Of a DNA stretch of 64,000 nt, positions 16,701 through 23,991 are shown piece after piece. The notes under the pieces were generated by a model, which ran no database searches, was not told the origin of the DNA, and saw nothing but the letters and a program-made list of their open reading frames with translations. The position numbers and the translations under genes were made by a program. This DNA comes from DATFKA01 sp042095835 (GTDB lineage: Bacteria > Bacteroidota > Bacteroidia > Chitinophagales > Saprospiraceae), in contig JBELML010000001.1 of NCBI GenBank assembly GCA_042095835.1, positions 1-64,000 on the forward strand, in the 5' to 3' direction. The number at the start of each line of letters is the position of its first letter. Position 1 is the stretch's first letter.

Positions 16701-19674
16701 TATTGCAGATCCATGTGTTTGTTTGGATAATGCCACCAATAGCAAAGATGGGCAGTTTGGTGAGGAGGTTGTAGTAGTAGAGGGACTCATGGGAGATACT
16801 TGGCAGATTATTGCACAAACGGGTATGTTCTTAGAGTCTAGTCCAGAACCTCCATTGGCTCCAATTCCAGTGCCAATTGGAACGGTTTTGATGCCAAAAA
16901 TGGATGATGGAAGTATGTTTGAGTTCAGGTTCCGTCACGTAGATGAGGTGGGTTATAACTTGACAGTTAGTAATGGATTTGATACACTATCTATTGGTAG
17001 AAATTGTTTCTATCCAGAAGTGACACTTGCTGGCTTACCATCTGATAGTGTGACCTTCTGTGTAAATGCAGAGCCGATAACTCCAACTGTGGAGACCAAT
17101 ATTCCAGGAGAAGCTACTATTTTCCTCAATGATGTTCCAGTGACTGAAATTGACCCTGCAACCTTGGGACTTGGTGATCACGAGATTCGTCTGGAACTCG
17201 ATCCTTTCGATTCAGAAGAGTGTAAAGCTGTAGCGGTTACGCAAGTCTTGGTGGTTAATGAATTCTGTCCTTCTAAAGTGGGAGACTACGTTTGGTTAGA
17301 CGAAAATAGAAATGGCCGACAAGATGGCTTTGAACAAGGTTTTGATAGTGTAAAGGTCATCCTTACACCCGTCAATGTGGTTGATGGTAGAGTAGATAGT
17401 GATACTATGTATACTGATGAAAATGGCCGCTATTGCTTTGATGTCTTAGAAGGCTTGTATAAACTGACCTTCTGCGAGCCAGAAGGCTACCGTATCACCT
17501 TACCCAATAATGATACGGTACCCGACGAACTGGATAGTGATGTCAACCGTGTTACCTTTATGACAGATACCTTCTTCATAGCTGGAGGTACCGAAGATTT
17601 CTCCTGGGATGCTGGTCTGGTGATTGCACCAGGTTCTTCAGATCGAGCGGGTTGTAATTGTTTAGATAATGCAACCGATCAAGATGATGGACAATTCTTG
17701 GAAACAGTCAATGTCTCAGGGGTTGCCAATGATGATTGGAGGATTATTACTTCCCAGAATGCCTTTGCTGTAGATAGTCCGGAGCCTCCGGCTGCTCCTA
17801 CACCATTGCCACTTGGGTCTACCTTTACAGAGATTGAATTGGGTATCTATGAGATCAACTTCCGCCATGTTGATGCCTTACCTTATTTCGTAGAAATGAC
17901 CAACGGTTTTGATACCTTGAATTTCTCTAAATTGTGTACCTACCCAGATGTGGTTGCTCCACAAGCACTAGAAGATACTTTAAACGTCTGTGTAGAATTA
18001 TCCAACTATATACCAGAGATTATGGTTGATCAACCGGGTACTTTCAGTTATACGATTGAAGGTCAGCCAGTAGATGATATCAATCCTTCTTCCCTTGGTG
18101 TGGGTACTTTTGAGCTGGGCGTATTCTTTACTCCCGAAGACTTCACAGAATGTCTTGGCGTATTGCCATTATTCTTGATATTGTCTACTGAAGAATGTGA
18201 TGCTAAAGTAGGGGACTTTGTTTGGCTGGATGAAGATGAAGATGGAATTCAAGACCCAGGAGAGCCTGGAATAGAAGGCGTTGAAGTAACTCTACAAAAT
18301 CCTGATGGCTCTCTCGTTGATGTAGTGCAAACAGATGATGATGGTGCCTACTGCTTCTTGGTACCTAAGGGCGATTATAAGATTACCTTTGGAAAACCAG
18401 AAGGTAATTTTGAGCTGACCACACCTAATGCTGGTGGTGACGATGCTTTAGACAGTGATGTCAATGAGCAAACCATGATGACCCCTGTATTTTCTATAGA
18501 AGGTGGCGAAACGGATTTAACTTTTGATGCAGGCTTTATAGAAATCTGTATTAATGTGCAGTTTCCTGGAGAGATTGGTCAAGATCAAATGGTCTGTGCT
18601 CCTGGTAATGATCCAGGACCTATCATGAGTATTAGAGATGCTTCAGGAGGAGGTATGCCTATAGAATATTTATGGATGAAATCAGAAAGCTCTGAAAATT
18701 TCGAAGCTGGAGGTTTCAGACCTATTCCTGGTGCAGTCTTCCCATCTTATGATCCAGGACCTATTGATGTGACTACGCATTACGCACGTTGTGTGAGAGC
18801 TGTTGGTTGTCCAGATTATATTGAAGCCAATATCGTGACCGTGACCGTCAAAGATGATGCTAAAGCAGAAATTATTGCTCAGCCAATTACCTGTTACTTA
18901 GATTTGGCCACCTTTGAGGTTGTCACTCAAACCGCAAATGCTCAAGTAGAGTGGGAATTCCCTGGTGGAATGAATCCATCTAGTACTGACGATAAAGTTG
19001 TCACAGCCTCTTTCAATAGCTTTGGCTACTATACCGTAAAAGTGACGGTGACCGAGAACAATTGTTCTACTTCTTCCTCTGTACAAGTGTTAGCTACTTA
19101 TACACCTACTTACTGTAGTAGTGCTAATTTCAATATTGGATCTAGAGCTACTCCTGAAAACCAGGAAGTAATGATCGATTGGAAAGTCCTTAACGATGGT
19201 ATTTCTTACAGCTTCGATGTAGAGCGATCAAGTGACGGTTCTGATTTCTCCAAAATTGCAGAAGTAAAAGATCCAAAATTGATCAAAGCTGGATATAAAG
19301 AATACGAATACGTTGATGCTACGCCTAAACGCGGTCGTAATCTTTACCGAGTTAAAATGAATGATCCTTCTGGAGAAGCAGCATTATCTAATATCCTGGA
19401 CTTGATGCTGTTCGAACCTGGTACTAGAGTGATGGTCTATCCCAACCCTGTACAAGATCGCCTAATGGTTGAGTTCATGGAAGATAATAGGGAAGAAGAA
19501 ATCACCGTCGAATTAGCTACGACTGAGGGTGGTATCATTCGTACCTTTACTTGGGACAAAGAGACTGTACAGAATAATCTAGACTTCTCTAAACTACCGG
19601 CAGGTATGTATTTTATCAGAGTGAAAATTGGCTCTGAAACTACCGAAGTGATGAAAGTGATGAAGAAGGAGTAA
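13738..19674 (+). CDS. Giant SprB-repeat/SdrD-B-like T9SS surface adhesin
   Basis: The ATG at 13738 gives 1978 residues; in-frame ATGs at 13795 and 13807 are alternatives and would give a more standard signal peptide (MSILFMLFLISANFSYAQ). Residues ~45-860 hold eleven ~75-residue SprB-type repeats built around P-Y-T-Y-x-W-S-N-G and DYTVTVTDANGC. Three SdrD-B-like domains follow (GDYVWFDRDRDGIQD, GDYVWLDENRNGRQD, GDFVWLDEDEDGIQD). The first two are each followed by a related ~190-residue module starting CLDNAT, so this part arose by tandem duplication. The tail (MVYPNPVQDRLMVEF to MKVMKKE) is a T9SS type A sorting domain. SprB relatives act in gliding or adhesion; that role here is inference. 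Confidence 0.88.
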   Translation: MCRKLTRSSFLAKGSSATSMWGNMSILFMLFLISANFSYAQISVSFSATDPGCSGLPTGSITANVNGGVAPYTYAWSNGATTQTVTGLFAGDYTVTVTDANSNTGTGSATLTDPPVLLVDLDADDCESPVVISATPSEGAGGPYTYYWGTGETTSSISVANSGQYCVTVTDANSCGRISCITIEAMPLDVIVKVNDVTCPGFEDGSLEATVNNGMAPFTYVWSNGGNTQTIDDLAPGDYTVTVTDANGCSDIAFGSVTEPQSLFLLLGATSPSCTGDSTGTIAANVNGGTEPYSYLWSTGATTATIDDLGEGTYSLTVTDANGCDVSESVDLTPLSNLSVSTTGSDEICSGADDGSVTVTPVNGAEPYTYLWSNGATTATVDGLAPDVYTVTVTDAAGCEAIDFEVVSAASPFTLSTMQSDVSTCGAMDGSATVNVDAGSGPFTYEWSNNETTSTIDNLPAGDYMVTVTDDNDCTATASVTISEPPSVSVDVTGTSAVCDDTDDGTVTANVSGGTAPFSFLWNTGDTTQMLDSLGGGTYIVTVTDASGCTDIDSIEIDANAGLLAVLQSTEFICGDDPNSGEASVNVSSGQAPYTYSWSNGASGSTVTGLSAGDYTVTVTDINGCEAVAFGTVTLLSVLDVSQSVASDAACFGESTGAVDLVVTGGMRPYAYLWSNGSRDSVLTDVPADFYQVTVTDANSCEVTESFLVLEPDPINLLINKSDALCGDQSTSEAVALVFGGTAPYSYEWSNGATTDSIGGVAAGNYTVTVTDANECEAIETVTINDPGNPTCDVVMIENVTTLDAFDGVAEAVAVGGMAPYTYLWSNGDTSAQATGLGAIEYAVTVTDALGCETVCSVDLSQFVANALLGDYVWFDRDRDGIQDDDEHGIEGIQIIVTYLDDDGRSTMDTTTTDMNGRYQFELPPGKYKLTVIVPDSLQITQPNIESEGDDVDSDFSRDMFMADTIMLMAGDRDLHWDVGMFAGANIIIADPCVCLDNATNSKDGQFGEEVVVVEGLMGDTWQIIAQTGMFLESSPEPPLAPIPVPIGTVLMPKMDDGSMFEFRFRHVDEVGYNLTVSNGFDTLSIGRNCFYPEVTLAGLPSDSVTFCVNAEPITPTVETNIPGEATIFLNDVPVTEIDPATLGLGDHEIRLELDPFDSEECKAVAVTQVLVVNEFCPSKVGDYVWLDENRNGRQDGFEQGFDSVKVILTPVNVVDGRVDSDTMYTDENGRYCFDVLEGLYKLTFCEPEGYRITLPNNDTVPDELDSDVNRVTFMTDTFFIAGGTEDFSWDAGLVIAPGSSDRAGCNCLDNATDQDDGQFLETVNVSGVANDDWRIITSQNAFAVDSPEPPAAPTPLPLGSTFTEIELGIYEINFRHVDALPYFVEMTNGFDTLNFSKLCTYPDVVAPQALEDTLNVCVELSNYIPEIMVDQPGTFSYTIEGQPVDDINPSSLGVGTFELGVFFTPEDFTECLGVLPLFLILSTEECDAKVGDFVWLDEDEDGIQDPGEPGIEGVEVTLQNPDGSLVDVVQTDDDGAYCFLVPKGDYKITFGKPEGNFELTTPNAGGDDALDSDVNEQTMMTPVFSIEGGETDLTFDAGFIEICINVQFPGEIGQDQMVCAPGNDPGPIMSIRDASGGGMPIEYLWMKSESSENFEAGGFRPIPGAVFPSYDPGPIDVTTHYARCVRAVGCPDYIEANIVTVTVKDDAKAEIIAQPITCYLDLATFEVVTQTANAQVEWEFPGGMNPSSTDDKVVTASFNSFGYYTVKVTVTENNCSTSSSVQVLATYTPTYCSSANFNIGSRATPENQEVMIDWKVLNDGISYSFDVERSSDGSDFSKIAEVKDPKLIKAGYKEYEYVDATPKRGRNLYRVKMNDPSGEAALSNILDLMLFEPGTRVMVYPNPVQDRLMVEFMEDNREEEITVELATTEGGIIRTFTWDKETVQNNLDFSKLPAGMYFIRVKIGSETTEVMKVMKKE

Positions 19675-19700
19675 ACACACTTTTTCGGATTTCTCCATAT

Positions 19701-19744
19701 TAAGGGTGAAGCAGATTGTATTCTGCTTCACCCTTATTGTTTTG
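19701..19744 (+). terminator. Intrinsic terminator of the giant adhesin gene
   Basis: TAAGGGTGAAGCAGA and TCTGCTTCACCCTTA form a perfect 15-bp stem with a 6-nt loop, followed by TTGTTTTG. It lies 27 bases after the stop. Confidence 0.85.
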
Positions 19745-19929
19745 GTAGACCTACAAAGCTGCCTCTAAGAAGACAAGTGGAAATGAACCGAATAGTTTTT
19801 ATAAACTATTTGCGTATATTTTTTACCTAAAAATGAAAAACCCGCTTAAAAAGCTCAAATAAACGTAAAATTATAGGTTTGTATGTTTATATGATCATAT
19901 GAAATATAATTAAAAAAGTGACAAAATTC

Positions 19930-19960
19930 TTGACATTGACCTAAAAGGGCGATAATATTG
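19930..19960 (+). promoter_or_regulatory. Predicted promoter of the sulfur-assimilation leader
   Basis: TTG at 19930-19932 and TAATATTG at 19953-19960 match the Bacteroidota -33 and -7 boxes (TTTG and TAnnTTTG, one mismatch in the latter) with a 20-base spacer. The leader ORF starts 21 bases after the -7 box. Confidence 0.55.
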
Positions 19961-19981
19961 TGCCATATAAAAGGTTAAAAA

Positions 19982-20062
19982 ATGATTCAGGTACTATCCA
20001 GGTTAAATATCAATTGTACAACAACGGCTTGTTGCTGTTGCTGCTGTATGATTAAATATTAA
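19982..20062 (+). CDS. Poly-cysteine leader peptide (26 codons)
   Basis: This small ORF starts with ATG at 19982 and ends with TAA at 20060-20062. It begins MIQVLSRLNINC and continues TTTACCCCCCMIKY, so six Cys codons in a row occupy 20030-20047, with a seventh Cys at codon 12. Such a run is very unlikely by chance and is the hallmark of a regulatory leader whose translation senses charged Cys-tRNA. It sits between a plausible promoter and an intrinsic terminator, 120 bases before the sulfite reductase gene. The peptide itself probably has no function beyond being translated. Poly-Cys leader ORFs ahead of sulfur genes are known in mycobacteria; I know of no described case in Bacteroidota. Confidence 0.85.
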   Translation: MIQVLSRLNINCTTTACCCCCCMIKY

Positions 20063-20067
20063 CTCAT

Positions 20068-20147
20068 CTTGGAATGCTATCTGTTGAAGATATGACTCTT
20101 TTTAAAGGCCCTTCCAGGAATGAATACTGGAGGGCTTTTATTTTTTA
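20068..20147 (+). terminator. Attenuator: antiterminator/terminator switch of the cysteine operon
   Basis: The terminator stem pairs GCCCTTCCAG (20108-20117) with CTGGAGGGC (20127-20135), with one bulged T, and runs into TTTTATTTTTT. Its left arm TTCCAGG (20112-20118) can instead pair with CTTGGAA (20068-20074), which would break the terminator. CTTGGA can also pair with TCCAGG (19997-20002) inside the leader ORF. The leader stop codon ends 5 bases before CTTGGAA, so a ribosome finishing the peptide would cover it and permit termination. A ribosome stalled at the Cys run would leave it free. Confidence 0.75.
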
Positions 20148-20182
20148 AAACAGGCAAATAACCCAAATAGATCAACCTAAGA

Positions 20183-22327
20183 ATGAGTCAAGAATTAAAT
20201 TTCTCCCAAGTCAGCTTAGAAGCACGCAAGGATATTATCGAGCTTCAGAACCGTATCAATGGCTTTCTTACTGGACAAGAAGATGAAGAGCGCTTCAAAC
20301 TCTATCGCTTGACTAGAGGCGTATATGGTCAGCGCCAAAGTGGGGTCCAAATGTTTAGAACCAAAATTCCTTTTGGTCGACTGAATACAGAACAACTACT
20401 ACGTTTGGCAGATGTAGCAGAAAAGTATGGAAGTAACAACTTGCATATTACTACTCGACAAAATATACAGATTCATTACGTCAAACTGACGGATTCTCCA
20501 AAGGTATGGACAGCCCTGGCTAGTGTCGGCGTGACAGCAAGAGAAGCCTGTGGAAATACGGTCCGAAATATTACCGCCTCCCCTTTAGCCGGTGTTGATC
20601 CAGATGAGTTGTTTGATGTCTCTCCCTATGTGCAGGCGACCTTTGAGTACTTTTTGAGAAATCCTATTTGTCAAGAAATGGGGCGCAAAATAAAAATTGC
20701 TTTTTCTTCCAGTGATCAAGATGCCGCCTTTACTTACTTCCACGATTTTGGATTTATACCCAGACTTAGAACGGTAAATGGAAAAGAAGAGCGCGGCTTT
20801 AAGGTGGTGATTGGCGGCGGGCTTGGTGCCGTATCTATGTTAGCTCCTACCGCTTACGAGTTTCTGCCGGTAGATCAAATCATCCCTTTTATGGAGGCCG
20901 GTATCCGCATTTTTGATCGCTTTGGAGAAAGAGAAAAGCGCATGAAAGCCCGCATGAAATTCTTAGTGAAAAAATTCGGGCTGGAAGGTTTTATGGACCT
21001 TATCCAACAGGAGTGGAAGGCACTGAAGCATAAAACATTCTCAATTCCTACGGATACCGTTCCGCTTGCCACTATTCCTGAGCAAATCGATGTACAAAAA
21101 CCTGTTGACCAAGATATTTATGATCAATGGAAAGCTTCTAATGCCTTTGAACAAAAACAAGCTGGCTTTTATGGTGTAAAGGTGAGAGTGCCGCTTGGCG
21201 ATATTTCTTCTGCAGATGCAAGGGTTTTAGCACCCATTATAAAAAAATACGCAGCAGATGATTTCCGCTTAAGTGTTAACCAAGGTTTTATCTTGAGGTA
21301 TGTGAAAGTAGAAAATATACCAGCACTTTTTAATGGCCTTCATCAATTGGGATTGACGCAGCCAGGTTTTGATACGATTAGAGACATTACCGCTTGTCCT
21401 GGTACAGATACTTGCGCCCTCGGGGTTACCAATAGTACAGGCTTAGCAGCTCAATTAGAAGAAGTAGTTGCTGCAGAGTATCCAGATCTAATCAATGATC
21501 CTTTTCTGAAAATTAAGATTAGTGGCTGTATGAATGCCTGTGGGCAGCATATGGCGGCCAATATTGGATTTCACGGGAGTTCTATCAAACGACAAACACT
21601 CGTTATTCCGGCTATGCAGATCGTTCTTGGAGGAGGTGTCGATCTCAAGGGTAAAGGTTTTATCGCCGAAAAGGTAATTAAAATTCCTACGCGTCGGGTA
21701 CCTGCTGCAGTCCGACTATTATTAGATGATTATGCAGAGAAAAGCCTTGAGGGAGAGTATTTCAATGATTACTATTACCGCCACGGCAAGCGGTATTTCT
21801 ATGCTTTACTCAAACCCTTAGCAGATTTAGAATCTATTCAAGAATCCGAGTTTAAGGATTGGGGACAAGAAGAGAATTATATCCAAAGTATTGGAGTAGG
21901 AGAGTGTGCAGGAGTAATGTTAGATGTCATTGGTACGATTATCAAAGATGCTGAAGATCGCTTACACGAAGGCAAAGCCAAATTGGAACTCGACGATTTT
22001 GCTGATGCGATTTATTATGCCTATTCCACTTTTGTGATTGGTGCTAAAGCCTTGCTGCTTAGCCGTGATATTAAATGTAATACCCACAAGGGAATTATTA
22101 ATGATTTCCAAACCCACTTTGTCACAGCGGGCGTATTCGCCAATCTTGAAGATTTTTCTGATTTAGTATTGCAGATAAGAAAATATGAGCCAAACGAAGC
22201 TTTTGCAAATGACTACCTCAAGCAAGCCGAAGCTTTTCTACAACTCGTAATTAAAACCAGAGAACTCCAACTCGATGCAAGTGCAGGAGCGGACAAAACG
22301 GTGGTTGCTAATTATTATAATGCTTAA
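20183..22327 (+). CDS. Siroheme/4Fe-4S sulfite (nitrite) reductase with C-terminal helical extension
   Basis: The 714-residue protein has the two-fold ferredoxin-like/haemoprotein layout of ferredoxin-dependent sulfite and nitrite reductases. The first half carries LYRLTRGVYGQRQSGVQMFRTKIPFG and LHITTRQNIQIHYV; the second carries the cluster ligands CPGTDTC and CMNACG (C-X5-C ... C-X3-C), which also bind siroheme. Residues ~545-714 go beyond the usual enzyme and look all-helical, resembling the HEPN-type tails annotated on Bacteroidota homologues. With CysH and the siroheme methyltransferase next door, sulfite to sulfide is the likely reaction, though nitrite cannot be excluded by sequence alone. 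Expression is probably set by the poly-Cys attenuator upstream. The methyltransferase gene follows after 3 bases. Confidence 0.88.
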   Translation: MSQELNFSQVSLEARKDIIELQNRINGFLTGQEDEERFKLYRLTRGVYGQRQSGVQMFRTKIPFGRLNTEQLLRLADVAEKYGSNNLHITTRQNIQIHYVKLTDSPKVWTALASVGVTAREACGNTVRNITASPLAGVDPDELFDVSPYVQATFEYFLRNPICQEMGRKIKIAFSSSDQDAAFTYFHDFGFIPRLRTVNGKEERGFKVVIGGGLGAVSMLAPTAYEFLPVDQIIPFMEAGIRIFDRFGEREKRMKARMKFLVKKFGLEGFMDLIQQEWKALKHKTFSIPTDTVPLATIPEQIDVQKPVDQDIYDQWKASNAFEQKQAGFYGVKVRVPLGDISSADARVLAPIIKKYAADDFRLSVNQGFILRYVKVENIPALFNGLHQLGLTQPGFDTIRDITACPGTDTCALGVTNSTGLAAQLEEVVAAEYPDLINDPFLKIKISGCMNACGQHMAANIGFHGSSIKRQTLVIPAMQIVLGGGVDLKGKGFIAEKVIKIPTRRVPAAVRLLLDDYAEKSLEGEYFNDYYYRHGKRYFYALLKPLADLESIQESEFKDWGQEENYIQSIGVGECAGVMLDVIGTIIKDAEDRLHEGKAKLELDDFADAIYYAYSTFVIGAKALLLSRDIKCNTHKGIINDFQTHFVTAGVFANLEDFSDLVLQIRKYEPNEAFANDYLKQAEAFLQLVIKTRELQLDASAGADKTVVANYYNA

Positions 22328-22330
22328 GCC

Positions 22331-23101
22331 ATGACAATCAATCGCCAACCTAAAATAAGCTTAGTAGGAGCTGGACCAGGAGACCCGGATTTAATTACGA
22401 TGAAAGGATATCGCGCCATCCAGAATGCGGATGTTATCCTCTATGATGCTCTAGCTAATCCGGCCTTACTCGATGCGGCCCCTGCCCATTCAGAGAAAAT
22501 CTATGTAGGTAAACGGGCGAATAATCATCGGGTTAGCCAAGAGGAAATTAACCAGATGCTTGTGTCCTATGCTTATACACATGGTCATGTAGTTCGGTTA
22601 AAAGGCGGCGATCCATTTGTTTTTGGTCGAGGCTACGAAGAGTTAGACTATGCCTCCGCCTTTGGCGTGCAGGTCGATTATGTTCCAGGTATTTCTTCTT
22701 CTATTTCGGTGCCAGGTTTGAAACAGGTACCGCTTACTTGTCGTGGTGTCAATGAAAGTTTTTGGGTGCTTACGGCTACCACGAAGCAAGGCAAGCTTTC
22801 TAAAGACCTCGAACTAGCTGCTCAGTCCACAGCAACTGTAGTGATCTTGATGGGTATCAGAAAATTGCAGGTCATCACGGAGCTATTCCAGCGTTTTGGT
22901 CAGGCCGATACACCAGTAATGGTAATCCAGAATGGATCATTGAAAAACGAACGATCTGTACAGGGCACAGTGGCCGATATATATAAAAAAGTGCAGCGAG
23001 CAGCTATTGGTGCTCCAGGGATCATCGTGATAGGAGCGGTTGTTGGATTATCCGACAGCTTGGCTATTAAATCAACTGTAAACACAATTGCTACCGTATA
23101 A
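22331..23101 (+). CDS. cobA: Uroporphyrinogen-III C-methyltransferase (SUMT)
   Basis: The 256-residue protein has the standard SAM-dependent tetrapyrrole methylase motifs: VGAGPGDPDLITMKG at the N-terminus, DVILYDALANPALL, VRLKGGDPFVFGRGYEE, VPGISSSISVPG, and VVILMGIRKL. It methylates uroporphyrinogen III at C2 and C7 to precorrin-2, the first step towards siroheme. It lies 3 bases after the sulfite reductase and 6 bases before cysH, so it supplies the reductase's cofactor from the same transcript. The dehydrogenase/ferrochelatase half (CysG N-terminal part) is absent here and must be encoded elsewhere. Confidence 0.93.
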   Translation: MTINRQPKISLVGAGPGDPDLITMKGYRAIQNADVILYDALANPALLDAAPAHSEKIYVGKRANNHRVSQEEINQMLVSYAYTHGHVVRLKGGDPFVFGRGYEELDYASAFGVQVDYVPGISSSISVPGLKQVPLTCRGVNESFWVLTATTKQGKLSKDLELAAQSTATVVILMGIRKLQVITELFQRFGQADTPVMVIQNGSLKNERSVQGTVADIYKKVQRAAIGAPGIIVIGAVVGLSDSLAIKSTVNTIATV

Positions 23102-23107
23102 CTGAAA

Positions 23108-23851
23108 ATGAACAAACAAAAACCAATGACAAAGTACGTCCCTAAAAAAAGCATTCCAGTAAATGCGACTTCCTCCATCGAGGAATTGAATGCCTACTTC
23201 AAGCCGCTGTCTTTTCAGGAGCGGCTTGAAGCCTTCTATCTCATTTTTGATAGAAAGGAGGTCTTGGTGACTTCTTCTTTTGGCTCAAGTTCGGCTTTCC
23301 TACTGTACTGGATTAGTCAAGTTCAAAAGCGGCAGAAAATTCATTTCATTAATACCGGTTTTCACTTTGCGGAGACGCTGGAGTATAAAAATGAATTGAG
23401 TCAGCGCTTCGGCTTGCAGGTAGAGGATATATTACCAGATGAATCTGCCCACCAAGGATCAAAGCAGGATAAACTATGGCAAACCCACCCCGATGCCTGC
23501 TGCTCTATCAATAAAGTTGATCCATTTACCCCTATTAAAGCACAACATCAAGTATGGATTTCTGGCGTAATGGGCTTTCAGACACCCCACCGTGCTCAAC
23601 TCCATATTTTTGAGCAGCAAGGAGACCTTATAAAATTTCACCCGATTGTTGATTTATCTGAAGGCGATTTCTTGTATTACCAGTCTTATCTCAAGTTACC
23701 CGAACATCCACTTAAGATTTATGGTTATGAATCTATAGGTTGTATGCATTGTACCGTGCAAGGAAGTGGGCGTGAGGGGCGCTGGCAAGGGGCTCAAAAG
23801 ACAGAATGTGGCCTACATTTAAATATTTCCAAAACTTCTGACAAGGACTAA
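23108..23851 (+). CDS. cysH: Phosphoadenylyl/adenylyl-sulfate reductase (CysH)
   Basis: The 247-residue protein belongs to the PAPS/APS reductase family: SFGSSSAFLLYW corresponds to the nucleotide-binding loop, followed by HFINTGFHFAETLEYK. It has the CC pair (DACCSINKV) and the CMHC pair that together ligate a 4Fe-4S cluster in the APS-type enzymes, and the catalytic KTECGLHLN at the C-terminus. It makes sulfite from activated sulfate using thioredoxin or a similar donor. The cluster-type Cys pairs suggest APS as substrate. Sulfate-activating genes (cysD, cysN, sat) are not in the window. A 9-bp hairpin follows. Confidence 0.9.
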   Translation: MNKQKPMTKYVPKKSIPVNATSSIEELNAYFKPLSFQERLEAFYLIFDRKEVLVTSSFGSSSAFLLYWISQVQKRQKIHFINTGFHFAETLEYKNELSQRFGLQVEDILPDESAHQGSKQDKLWQTHPDACCSINKVDPFTPIKAQHQVWISGVMGFQTPHRAQLHIFEQQGDLIKFHPIVDLSEGDFLYYQSYLKLPEHPLKIYGYESIGCMHCTVQGSGREGRWQGAQKTECGLHLNISKTSDKD

Positions 23852-23863
23852 ACGTTGGTTTGT

Positions 23864-23885
23864 AAAGCTCGCCAAAGCGAGCTTT
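23864..23885 (+). terminator. Hairpin at the end of the sulfur operon
   Basis: AAAGCTCGC-caaa-GCGAGCTTT is a perfect 9-bp stem starting 12 bases after the cysH stop. The T-run is only three long, so termination may be partial. Confidence 0.6.
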
Positions 23886-23924
23886 CTACCCAATAATGAC
23901 AAATATTACAAATTTTAGATAGGA

Positions 23925-23962
23925 TAATCAATTGTAATAAGCTACACATTATCAATTGATTA
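23925..23962. promoter_or_regulatory. Large dyad next to the ferredoxin-NADP reductase promoter
   Basis: TAATCAATTG (23925-23934) and CAATTGATTA (23953-23962) are perfect 10-bp inverted arms; inside them ATAA (23937-23940) also faces TTAT (23949-23952). The dyad ends 2 bases before a -7 box, as expected for an operator or activator site. Confidence 0.5.
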
Positions 23963-23964
23963 CT

Positions 23965-23972
23965 TACTTTTG
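23965..23972 (+). promoter_or_regulatory. Predicted -7 box of the ferredoxin-NADP reductase gene
   Basis: TACTTTTG is an exact TAnnTTTG match 19 bases before the ATG at 23992. No good -33 box is visible at the right distance, which fits a promoter that needs an activator. Confidence 0.55.
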
Positions 23973-23991
23973 CATAAATTTTTTATCAGAA

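Noticed and set aside
19961..20182. Metabolite riboswitch (SAM or cobalamin) ahead of the sulfur operon
   Set aside because: No conserved riboswitch core was seen and the poly-Cys ORF with a competing terminator explains the leader better.
22327..23107. Possible fused CysG-type siroheme synthase
   Set aside because: Only the methyltransferase part is present; there is no dehydrogenase/ferrochelatase domain in the frame.
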